From: Caldilineaceae bacterium
GTDB taxonomy: Bacteria; Chloroflexota; Anaerolineae; Caldilineales; Caldilineaceae
Assembly: GCA_012032975.1 (NCBI GenBank)
Contig: JAAUPU010000179.1
Location: forward strand, 1 to 6,469
Reading direction: 5' to 3'
DNA: 6,469 nucleotides
The first letter of the stretch is position 1. Each line of letters opens with the position of its first letter. Under the pieces are notes generated by a model that made no database searches, had not been told where the DNA came from, and was given only the letters and a program-made list of their open reading frames with translations. Positions 1 to 6,420 of this stretch are shown here, one piece after another. The position numbers and the translations under genes are program-made.

Positions 1-1
1 C

Positions 2-419
2 GCGTCCATCGACAGCGTGCGGATGGTGATTACACTGGGTAGTCCGTTTGTCCGACGCGACGGCGAACAATGTGGGCGTGATTTGGAAGATGCTGACCGG
101 CGAGGATGCGCCGCGCAATCCCGATCGGATGCGTCAACTTGCTGAACCCATTCCGGTGCCGGCGACGGCGATCTACACGAAGGCCGACGGCGTCGTCGCC
201 TGGCAATGCAGCATCAATCCCGAGCACCCGCACACCGAGAACATCGAGGTGCACGCCAGCCACATCGGCATGGGCATGAACCCGCTCGCGCTCTACGCCA
301 TCGCCGACCGCCTGGCGCAGGACCCGGCGCACTGGAAGCGCTTCGACCTGCGCGGCGCGCGGCGCTGGTTCTACAAGCTCACACACCACTCGCCGCTGCA
401 GGCGATGGCCGGGCTGTAG
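2..419 (+). CDS. Alpha/beta hydrolase, C-terminal part, cut by window edge and frameshifted
   Basis: This is probably the C-terminal part of an alpha/beta hydrolase (lipase/esterase-like) of unknown substrate. Bases 2-49 encode a beta-strand segment ending VRMVITLGSPF, and the same protein continues in another frame from base 51 as SDATANNVGVIWKMLTGED. The downstream part shows two family hallmarks: the acid-residue loop IYTKADGVVAW, whose Asp would be the catalytic acid, and SHIGMGMNP, whose His would complete the triad. The nucleophile Ser (GxSxG) would lie upstream of the window. The end is the TAG at 417-419. A TTG at 48 could formally start the second frame, but it would begin mid-domain, so it is not a credible start. 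The frame change needs one extra base removed (G at 50) or two bases restored. The next gene starts five bases after this stop. The family assignment rests on recalled motifs. Confidence 0.72.
50..51 (+). other. Frameshift within the alpha/beta hydrolase
   Basis: Reading changes from the frame of codon 47-49 (Phe of LGSPF) to the frame of codon 51-53 (Ser of SDATANN). Removing one base at 50 joins the frames, as would restoring two bases. The original frame closes at a TGA near 142, while the second frame is closed upstream by TGA at 27-29, so neither alone encodes the domain. Confidence 0.7.
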
Positions 420-424
420 CCGCG

Positions 425-994
425 ATGCAGATCGTCGCCAACGGCAATCCATTTGCCGCCAGATTGGTGCGCGCGCCGCTGGATGCGTTGCTGATCGAGC
501 GGTCGATCAGCCTCTTTCAGACCGCTGCCCGAGGTTTCCGCAACCCCTACGGGCTGAACAAGGATCCTGCCGGCCGGCTCTGGATCACTGACAACGGCGC
601 CACCAATGTGCCCGATGCCATCAGTGCCGGCGATGAGGTGAACCTCTTCGATCCGGTGGCGACGGCTGCAAGCGATGAGGCTTCGTCTCCTTTTTACGGC
701 TTCCCGCTTGCGCTCAATGGCGCGCCGCCGGATTGGTACACCGACCCTGTCTTGCCGTTGGCGAACGCTGCCGCTCCGACCGCGCTGACATGGGCCTACG
801 ATACCCTCTACTTTGGTCAATATGGCCGCGACCCCGGACTGTATCGGCTGGCGCGTGCAGCCGATGGCAATTTGATCTCCGAGCGGATTGTACTGGTCTG
901 GCCGCTCTTGGCCGCAACCACTGCACCCGATGGCGCGATCTGGTTCGGCACGGGCGCGGGTGGCCTCTATCGGCTGACGCTCGGCTGTAATTAG
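425..994 (+). CDS. Truncated glucose/sorbosone dehydrogenase-like beta-propeller protein
   Basis: This 189-residue protein resembles the second half of the glucose/sorbosone dehydrogenase family (PQQ-dependent soluble aldose dehydrogenases, six-bladed propellers). Recognisable pieces are GFRNPYGLNKDPAGRLWITDNG (about residues 37-58), AGDEVNLFDP (68-77), a FYGFP element matching the family NYGWP, and two late blade strands (DTLYFGQYGRDPGLYRL and DGAIWFGTGAGGLYRL). Full family members usually have 330 or more residues, so roughly the N-terminal half, where the family's catalytic His normally lies, is absent. No signal peptide is visible. ATG 425 is chosen because upstream the same frame overlaps the hydrolase and encodes only Arg/His/Ala-rich shadow sequence. 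No clear Shine-Dalgarno is seen, so coupling to the hydrolase five bases upstream is possible. It could be a gene remnant, a compact propeller, or an assembly chimera. An active sugar dehydrogenase is unlikely. Confidence 0.66.
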   Translation: MQIVANGNPFAARLVRAPLDALLIERSISLFQTAARGFRNPYGLNKDPAGRLWITDNGATNVPDAISAGDEVNLFDPVATAASDEASSPFYGFPLALNGAPPDWYTDPVLPLANAAAPTALTWAYDTLYFGQYGRDPGLYRLARAADGNLISERIVLVWPLLAATTAPDGAIWFGTGAGGLYRLTLGCN

Positions 995-1019
995 GCACAG
1001 GGATCAGGGCGACTCGACC

Positions 1020-2275
1020 ATGCGCTTCCTCTTTGTCTCCGCTCAACTACCGGGCCATTTGGACTGGGGTGGCTATCTGGCCACGGCCATGACCCTGCAA
1101 CGCATGGGACATGATCTGCTGTGGGCGAGTGGCGATGCCGTGCGCGACCAACTAGCCCAAGCGGGAATCCGCCAACACACGTTGATCGAGACGGGCTGGC
1201 GTTGGCCGCCTCCGCCGCCGCTGCAACCGGTCCCAAAACAAGATGCCAACGCTGATCCAGCCGAGGCAGAGCGCGCTTTCCGCCAGAGGAAACAGCTGCG
1301 TTCTCTCGACCAGTGGCTGGAGACCGAGCGCGTGGTGGCCGCCGCGCATGAACTGCTATCGGTGGCCGAAAACTACCGACCCCACCTGATCGTAGGCGAA
1401 ACGTTCATGGCGTCCGCTGCGATCGTTGGGGAGTTGACCGACACGCCATTTGTCGTGGCCGGCTGGCCAGCGCCGCTCTCACGCCCCCAAAGCTCGTCGG
1501 ACGCCATGGTCGAACTGGCACGCGTCCGCCTCCAGGATATCCTGACTCGCTGCCGTGCAAGTGGGCGCAACTGGACAGCTGAAGGTCCGCCCGCCCTCTG
1601 TTCACCCCACATGCACGTGACCTACTGGAGCCCGACCTGGTTTTCTGGCATTGAACACGGTGCGCAGACCCGTCATTTCGGTGGGTTAGCAAATGCCCTG
1701 CCGGCAGCCCCGCGGCTTCTTCCGCCACTGCTTCCAGAAGCCGACGACGGCCCTTGGGTGCTGGTCACCTTGGGCACCAGCTTCAACAATGATCCCAACT
1801 TCTTCATCGCTGCAGCCCACGCGGTCGACAGGATGGGGGGCATTCCGCTGTTGGCATTGGGGCGCCCGCTGCGCCCACAGGTTCTTGCGCCGCTGCAAGG
1901 GCGGCTGCCAGCCTCGGCCCGGCTCTTTGAGCTCGTCAATTTTCAAGAACTCTTCCCACACCTGGCTGCGGCAATCCACCACGGCGGCGCAGGGACCACC
2001 CATCGCTTGTCACCCATGCTATCCCTCAGATCGTCGTGCCCCACGCCGGCGACCAGATGCGCCAAGCGCTTGGGGTCGCGCGCAGCGGCGTTGGCGTGCA
2101 ATTCCCTGCCGCACAAGTTACCATTCAACGGTTGGCCGATGTTTTGGCGGCATTTTTGCCGGACAGAGCGCCAGTGCGCGCCAATACCCGGGCGCTACAA
2201 GAGGAGTTTGACCAGCTTGGCGGAGCGCCGGCCGCGGCGCTCGCCCTGGTCGAGCTGACAGAGCACTTTGCGTAG
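1020..2275 (+). CDS. GT1 (UGT/MGT-type) glycosyltransferase, frameshifted
   Basis: This is a nucleotide-sugar-dependent glycosyltransferase of the GT-B fold, family GT1, which moves a sugar from an NDP-sugar onto a small molecule or lipid. The acceptor cannot be told. The N-terminus MRFLFVSAQLPGHLDWGGYL followed by LQRMGHDLLWASG is the typical first Rossmann unit. The second domain opens with WVLVTLGTS (residues 246-254). The donor-binding motif begins HHGGAGTTH (320-328) and, after a frame change at about 2004, continues as LVTHAIPQIVVPHAGDQ, which carries the final Asp-Gln typical of the donor site. The restored protein is 418 residues, normal for the family. As sequenced, the first frame runs on to a TGA at 2256-2258 with an unrelated Arg-rich tail, giving 412 residues. 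The correct end is the TAG at 2273-2275. Start ATG 1020 has only a weak purine-rich stretch upstream (CAGGGATCAGGG), 25 bases after the previous stop. Confidence 0.9.
2003..2006 (+). other. Single-base deletion frameshift in the GT1 donor-binding motif
   Basis: The first frame ends usefully at CAT 2001-2003 (His328) and the second resumes at CTT 2006-2008. Only two bases (CG) lie between them, so one base is missing. With GCG or CCG restored the protein reads TTH-A/P-LVTHAIPQ, the normal course of the GT1 donor site. Without it the C-terminal 90 residues are lost. Confidence 0.88.
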
Positions 2276-2320
2276 GGACGAAGTCGCAAGTCATTAGCCT
2301 TGCCATCGAACGACTAGGAG

Positions 2321-2326
2321 AGGAGG
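2321..2326 (+). promoter_or_regulatory. Shine-Dalgarno sequence of xpt
   Basis: A full AGGAGG, within the longer purine run AGGAGAGGAGGGGA, sits five bases before GTG 2332. It decides that GTG is the start and is by far the strongest ribosome-binding site in the window. Confidence 0.9.
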
Positions 2327-2331
2327 GGATC

Positions 2332-2925
2332 GTGCAATCACTTGTCGAGCGCATCCGCAACGAGGGGCGTAATCTAGGGCGCGGCATTCTGAAGGTGGAT
2401 GGATTCATCAATCATCAGTTGCACCCCGATTTGACGATGGAGATGGGCAAGGCCTTTGCACGAGGCTTTGGCGAGGCCGGCGTCACCGGCGTATCCAAGA
2501 TCATTACCGCCGAGGTAAGCGGCATCGCACCTGCCCTGGCGACTGGGATCGTGTTGGGTGTGCCGGTGATCTATGCGCGCAAATCGCGACCGATCACCAT
2601 GCTCGAAGGCTACTTTCACGCCGAGGCGCCCAGCCACACCAAAGGCGGTATGGTCGAATTGATCGTGTCGCCCGAGTATCTGTCGCCAACCGACCGCGTT
2701 CTGCTGATTGACGACTTTTTGGCCAGCGGCAAGACCATCGAGGCGCTGGCGATGTTGGTCGGCCAGTGCGGCGCGACGCTTTGTGGCATCGGTTGTATCA
2801 TCGAGAAAAGTTTTGAAGGTGGCCGCGAAAGGCTGGAAGCGCTTCAAGTCCCCATCGTGACGCTGGCGGTTGTGGAGAGTATGGAGGGAGATACAATCGT
2901 GGTGAGAGAGCCAGACAATGGCTGA
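2332..2925 (+). CDS. xpt: Xanthine phosphoribosyltransferase
   Basis: This cytoplasmic purine-salvage enzyme joins xanthine to PRPP to give XMP and pyrophosphate. Its 197 residues match the length of Bacillus subtilis Xpt (about 194), and the two align throughout from memory: LKVDGFINHQLHPDL near the N-terminus (20-34), EVSGIAPALATGIVLGVPVIYARK (61-84), the PRPP-binding loop VLLIDDFLASGKT (123-135), and IIEKSFEGGRERL (156-168). The two adjacent Asp residues (127-128) and the Ser-Gly-Lys-Thr that follow are the type I phosphoribosyltransferase signature. It starts at GTG behind a very strong Shine-Dalgarno, 56 bases after the glycosyltransferase. That gap has no room for a purine riboswitch of the Bacillus type, so regulation is not visible. 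It is one of only two genes here with no frameshift. Orotate or adenine phosphoribosyltransferase is less likely because the overall pattern is Xpt-specific. Confidence 0.95.
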   Translation: MQSLVERIRNEGRNLGRGILKVDGFINHQLHPDLTMEMGKAFARGFGEAGVTGVSKIITAEVSGIAPALATGIVLGVPVIYARKSRPITMLEGYFHAEAPSHTKGGMVELIVSPEYLSPTDRVLLIDDFLASGKTIEALAMLVGQCGATLCGIGCIIEKSFEGGRERLEALQVPIVTLAVVESMEGDTIVVREPDNG

Positions 2926-2964
2926 TATCCGGCGATGACTGCGACTGTTACGGCTATCGATGCC
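2926..2964. other. Convergent intergenic gap between xpt and the nitrilase gene
   Basis: Thirty-nine bases separate the xpt stop from the nitrilase stop on the opposite strand. Apart from an imperfect palindrome around ATCGAT (2952-2964, with GGC/GCC arms) nothing is visible. There is no GC-rich stem with a T-run, so no intrinsic terminator can be called even though two transcription units meet here. Confidence 0.6.
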
Positions 2965-3770
2965 TCAATACAGTTCAGGTCGTCGGTCTTCGAAGACGGG
3001 AATCCGTTGACGGATGTCGCCAACCTGGGCCAGATCAATGGCGACGGTGAGCAGACATTCGGTTTCACCCCCTTCGACCAGGGTCTCACCCCACGGATCC
3101 ACCACCGAAGACGAGCCAAAGAAGGCGCTGCCTTTGCTGGCGCCAACCCGATTGCAGCCCGCCACAAAACACTGATTTTCGATGGCACGCGCCCTCAACA
3201 ACGTTCGCCAGTGGGCGCGTCGCGGATGGGGCCACTCCGCCGGAAGGATGATCAGCCGCGCGCCGTCCAACGCATAACGCCGAAATAGCTCGGGAAACCG
3301 AAGATCGTAACAGATTGCGAGCCCCGTCTTGCCCCAGGGCAGGTCAACCACGCAAGGCGATTCCCCCGGCGCCAAGTACTTCTCCTCGTCCATGAGGCGA
3401 AACAGGTGGATCTTCCGATAGACCCCGCCCAGTTCACCATCTGGACGATAGAGCGCGAGGCAGTTGTAGAAGCGACCCTCGCGTTCCTCCAGCATGGAAC
3501 CGCATAGCCAGAGATGGTTGGATTGAGCCAAGGTGGCCAGTCGTCCAAACCAGCCAGCCTCATCCGCGCGGTTGCAAGACGAGTTGCGTGATGCTCGCCG
3601 TTTTCCAGGTCATAGGCGGTGCTCCAAAGCTCCGGCAACACAACCAGATCGCTGCCGCGCTGCGCGGCCTCTGCGACGAACTGCTCGGCGCGCTCGAAAT
3701 TTGCCTCGGGCTGGCCCAGTTGGCAATCCATTTGGACAAGCGTGATGGTCACACGGTTATCTGAAGTCAT
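2965..3770 (-). CDS. Nitrilase-superfamily carbon-nitrogen hydrolase (omega-amidase/YafV-like), frameshifted
   Basis: This is a cytoplasmic amidase of the nitrilase superfamily, with an alpha-beta-beta-alpha fold and a Glu-Lys-Cys triad. The closest style is omega-amidase (Nit2/YafV), which hydrolyses alpha-keto acid monoamides, but the substrate is inferred. In the restored 268-residue protein the triad is Glu47 (VVLPELW), Lys120 (VYRKIHLF) and Cys154 (LAICYDLRFPELF). The segments LPAEWPHPRRAHWRTLL and RARAIENQCFVAGCNRVG are also characteristic. The spacing matches the family, and 260-280 residues is its usual size. The start is the ATG at 3770-3768, preceded by purine-rich AAGGCAAGGTAAAG. 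The frame breaks near 3564: Glu lies in the first frame, Lys and Cys in the second, so as sequenced no single frame carries the triad. It is the last gene of the minus-strand cluster, 32 bases after the repeat membrane protein. Confidence 0.9.
3563..3566 (-). other. Single-base deletion frameshift in the nitrilase gene
   Basis: The coding strand reads GCGCGGATGAGGCTGG. One more G (GCG CGG GAT GAG GCT GGC TGG) joins RLATAR to DEAGWFGRLATLAQSN. Without it the frame drifts into a Trp/Arg-rich shadow and the Lys and Cys of the triad are lost. The missing base is in a G run. Confidence 0.85.
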
Positions 3771-3802
3771 CTTTACCTTGCCTTGCAGAGGAGCATCTGG
3801 CG

Positions 3803-4626
3803 TTATGTTTCATCCGGGTCGGGGAGGATTTCCACGCTTGCGCCTGGCACAGGTCGGCTGTATTCGCCCAGGGTAGCCGGAGTGCCGCCCTCGCCGGAGC
3901 CAAAAGCGGCTGCCTCTGGCTGGCTGCCGCGTGCGCTGGGCGACGTGTTCACGCTGAGACGCTCCAGTTTTGGTCGGCGATAGGCGCGCCACGCCAGCCC
4001 CACGCCCAGCAGGATCAAGGCGATGGGCCACCAACGCCAAATGACAGATCCATCCTCGCGGTCAAGCGCAAAAATGAAGAAGCCAAAAAGAGTCAACACA
4101 CTGCCTGGAATCAGCGCCCACCATTGACGTCGCCGGCCAGCCAGCAGATAGAGCGCAAAGAAGACGAAGCCCATGCCAACAAAAAGCAGCGTGCCCAACG
4201 TCTCGACTCTTTCGACCACACTGGAGAGTGCAATCACCAGACTGAGTACGAACATGAAGCCGCCCGGATGATGGCCCACCATGCGTTGGATCGGTCGAGC
4301 AGGTAGATGTGGGCAAAGGCCAGCGCCAATCCCACAAAGAGTAGGGCGGCGATCAGGCGCGGATCCACGTCCGGGAATGTACTCAGAAAGACCATGCCCG
4401 AGAGGGCAAAGAGGGTCCATGCTGGGATCAATCGCCACCAATTGGCCCGCCCGGAAAGATAGCCAACGACGAAACCGACGCCAGCCACCGCGCAAAAACC
4501 GGCCAGGATGAATTGAGCTAGGGGTTCAAACTGAGAGAGCAGATCGAAGTTGAAGAGCAACAAAAGGCTGCCGGCGCCGATTGCGCCGACAGCCCAAAGA
4601 AAGTCATTCAGTCGATGGTCCGTCAT
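3803..4626 (-). CDS. Multi-pass membrane protein with tandem WW-x-IP repeats, frameshifted
   Basis: This integral membrane protein has no known function. The restored protein has 274 residues with about eight hydrophobic segments (roughly 10-30, 37-57, 66-84, 91-110, 121-138, 145-163, 171-188, 200-213) and a hydrophilic C-terminal tail of about 60 residues rich in Ser, Gly and Pro. The middle is built from a repeated two-helix unit whose loop carries a Trp pair followed by Ile-Pro (WWRLIP, WWAIIP, WWALIP), ending with a variant WRWWPIALILLGVGLAW that recalls LiaF/DUF5668-type transmembrane segments. That relationship is only an impression. The start ATG at 4626-4624 lies 16 bases after the SH3 gene stop, with no clear Shine-Dalgarno. 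The stop is TAA at 3805-3803. As sequenced, the reading frame breaks at 4266, inside the second WW-x-IP motif. Its position between the SH3 protein and the C-N hydrolase suggests co-transcription. Confidence 0.78.
4064..4500 (-). repeat. Three tandem protein-level repeats in the membrane protein
   Basis: Residues 43-81, 95-134 and 147-188 align: each has a hydrophobic helix (LLFVGLALAFAHIYLL and LLFVGMGFVFFALYLL in units 2 and 3), a short basic or polar loop, the WW[RA][LI]IP motif, and a second hydrophobic helix. The similarity is at protein level. No long DNA repeat is evident, so the duplication is old. The second unit is complete only after one base is restored at 4266. Confidence 0.75.
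4265..4267 (-). other. Single-base deletion frameshift in the membrane protein gene
   Basis: The + strand reads CGCCCGGATGATGG. One more G (CCCGGGATG) turns the coding strand into ATC ATC CCG GGC GGC TTC, reading IIPGGF. This restores the WWAIIP motif expected from the neighbouring repeats WWRLIP and WWALIP. Confidence 0.85.
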
Positions 4627-4642
4627 GGGTAGTTTTAGCCAG

Positions 4643-6420
4643 CTACTCCGTTACCCGCAACACGTTCGGATCGACGCTCAGCTTCGCCGTGCTCGCGGCA
4701 ATCCAGCCAATCCGGTTGTCTGGCAACGCGATCTGAATCCATGTCTGGTCCGCGTTGATCCCCGTTGCGGGTAGCACCTGGCTCGACCTAACGATGGCCA
4801 TACCCAACGAATCCAGATTTGGCTCGGTGTGGACCTGGGTGAGCAGTTGAGAAATTGTCACGAACGGCCCCACGATTTCCGCTTCGGCTGTCGGCGTCGC
4901 CGTGGTGGTCGACGTCACTTCCGTCGAGGCATCCACTGGGGTTGTTTCGGCTGCGGGCGCATTCGGATCGACCACGGGCAGGTCGTCCACATCTGGCGTA
5001 GTCGTTACAGCAGCCTTGAAAACCCACGCTTGGCCGCCATCGTCGAGCAGAATCTGGACCCATTCACCATCTTCGCTTAACCCTGTTGCGGCCAGGACGC
5101 TGCCCTGTTCCACGATCTGGATCACATTGGCATCCAGGCTAGGTTCGGCGCGGGCATTGACCCCGCCAACGGCTTCTATGGTGACAGTGGCTGTATCAGT
5201 GGTTGTATCGGTCGGCGTGGCGTCTGCGCTTGCCTCGGTCGCTTCAGACGTGGCGGTGATTTCACTGGTAGAGGTCGGCGTATCGCTCGCCGTGATTTCA
5301 CCGGTCGTCGTTACCTGAGCGGTAGAGGTGATGGTCTCGCCTGCATCTGCCGATGGCGTCGTCGAATCCGTCGGTGCCGGTACAGTTGTCAGGTCGCCAT
5401 TGACGGTCACAAATTCGACCGACACCCACACCTCTGTGCCATCATCCAACACGATCTGAACCCATTGGCTGTCTTCGCTGCGGCTCACCACATCAAAGGC
5501 AGCACCGTCATCCAGGAGAACGACAATTTCGGCGTCCGTGCTTGGACCAGACCGCGCATTCAAGCCGGTAGGTGAATTGATTACCACGGTCACTTCTGCG
5601 CTCTCTGCAGAAGTTGCATCCGCGGCGGCTGGGGCTGGCTCCGCGACGGCTTCGGCCTCTTCCCCATCTGTGATACCCAGGTAACTCTTCACCTCCGCTA
5701 CCAGATCCGGCAACATTGGCTCTGTAGAAAGCTCGACAAATTCTGCCGATACCCACGCCAGTTCGCCCGCGATCGGGGCGCCGGCCAGGATGTCGTTTTC
5801 AGTCAGGAAGACCTGTAACCATCCATCCGCGCCGCTTCCCTGTTGACCAAAGACGAACGCTGATTCGCCATCCTCCATGATCCGCACAAGTTCAGCATCG
5901 GCAGTTGGGGCGCGACGGGCGTTGACCCCGTACAGACTGTTGACCCTGGCGATCTGTTGGTCCACCTGTGGCACCGCTGTAGGTTGCACAGCGTCGGCGG
6001 TACCGGCGTCGGTGGGATTTCAGTGGGCGCGGGAGGTGGCGTATCGGTGGCAGCAGCTGCAGCGCTGTCATCCGCATCTGCCGAAGGCTCCGATGCGGAC
6101 ACATCAACCGTAGCTGTGACCGCTGCGGCTTCATCGGTAGAAGAACCACCGACAGTGCCCGGAAGAAATCGTCCGAGGCCGATATAGAGCATATAGCCAA
6201 CGACGCCAATCAGTGCAAGCGTAATGATCGCGGGCAGAATCCAATTGCGACGCCCTTCCTCGCGTTCATAGTCCACCGGCTGCCACTCATTCGGACCGTC
6301 GGACTGTTCGAGTTGCCAGCGGTCGAGGGCGCCCTGCTCGCCTTCCTGAAGCTTCCACTGTTCCTGGGCTTCACCGTCGTTTTCCAGTTGCCATTTATCC
6401 ATGGGATTGGGGTCGGTCAT
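4643..6420 (-). CDS. Single-pass membrane protein with four bacterial SH3 domains, frameshifted
   Basis: The restored protein has 592 residues. Residues 1-59 are charged, Trp-containing and presumably cytoplasmic. Residues 60-82 form one transmembrane helix (WILPAIITLALIGVVGYMLY). An Ala/Ser/Pro-rich stalk follows, with PPTPVPPTPVQPT spanning the frame break at 5991. Then come four SH3b-type units at about 159-232, 277-341, 411-474 and 519-582, each with a NARxxPxxDAxxV-like opening and a WVQIxLDDG...WV core, separated by Thr/Ser/Ala-rich linkers. The fourth unit is diverged (TQVHTEPNLDSLG instead of NAR). Extracytoplasmic SH3b domains usually bind cell-wall peptides or other surface ligands; that role is inferred here. 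No catalytic domain is visible. The start is ATG 6420, overlapping a possible upstream stop (ATGA). Bases 5989-4643 alone encode 448 residues and carry all four SH3 units. Confidence 0.88.
4676..5947 (-). repeat. Four tandem SH3b-type domains
   Basis: The units lie at about 5947-5726, 5593-5399, 5191-5000 and 4867-4676. Shared elements are GVNARRAP / GLNARSGP / GVNARAEP / TQVHTEP at the start and WLQVFL / WVQIVLDDG / WVQILLDDG / WIQIALPDN before a final WV or WI. The first unit has a longer insertion between its last two strands. The linkers between units 2, 3 and 4 are dominated by Thr, Ser, Ala and Pro. Confidence 0.85.
5990..5992 (-). other. Single-base deletion frameshift in the SH3 protein gene
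   Basis: The coding strand reads CCGACGCTGTGCAACC. With one extra C it reads CCG ACG CCT GTG CAA CCT, joining PPTPVPPT to PVQPTAVPQVDQ as a continuous Pro/Thr/Val stalk. Without it the first frame ends after 205 residues and the SH3 domains are cut from the membrane anchor. Confidence 0.85.
6271..6399 (-). repeat. Trp-containing degenerate repeat in the cytoplasmic tail of the SH3 protein
   Basis: Residues 8-50 contain DKWQLE, EQWKLQ, DRWQLE and NEWQPV, with Trp at 10, 22, 35 and 46, a spacing of 11-13 residues. Between the Trp residues the sequence is acidic and rich in Gln, Glu and Gly. The repeat sits just before the transmembrane helix. Function unknown. Confidence 0.7.

Noticed and set aside
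206..424. Upstream extension of the GSDH-like frame to base 206
   Set aside because: It overlaps the conserved end of the hydrolase in another frame and encodes Arg/His/Ala-rich shadow sequence; ATG 425 fits better.
2003..2006. Programmed ribosomal frameshift in the glycosyltransferase
   Set aside because: No slippery heptamer precedes the break, and similar breaks occur in four unrelated genes.
2276..2331. Purine riboswitch before xpt, as in Bacillus
   Set aside because: The gap is only 56 bases and shows no aptamer-like pairing or terminator.
2926..2964. Bidirectional terminator between the convergent genes
   Set aside because: Only a weak imperfect palindrome around ATCGAT is present, with no stable stem or T-run.
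2935..3288. Plus-strand open frame of 117 codons
   Set aside because: It lies antisense to the conserved C-terminal half of the nitrilase and shows no family motif.
4902..5318. Plus-strand open frame of 138 codons, rich in Val, Ala and Ser
   Set aside because: It is the antisense shadow of the Thr/Ser-rich linkers of the SH3 protein; low-complexity composition explains it.
4643..5989. SH3 protein as a separate 448-residue gene starting at GTG 5989
   Set aside because: It would start inside a Pro/Thr stalk with no ribosome-binding site or signal peptide; the anchor is in the neighbouring frame, one base away.
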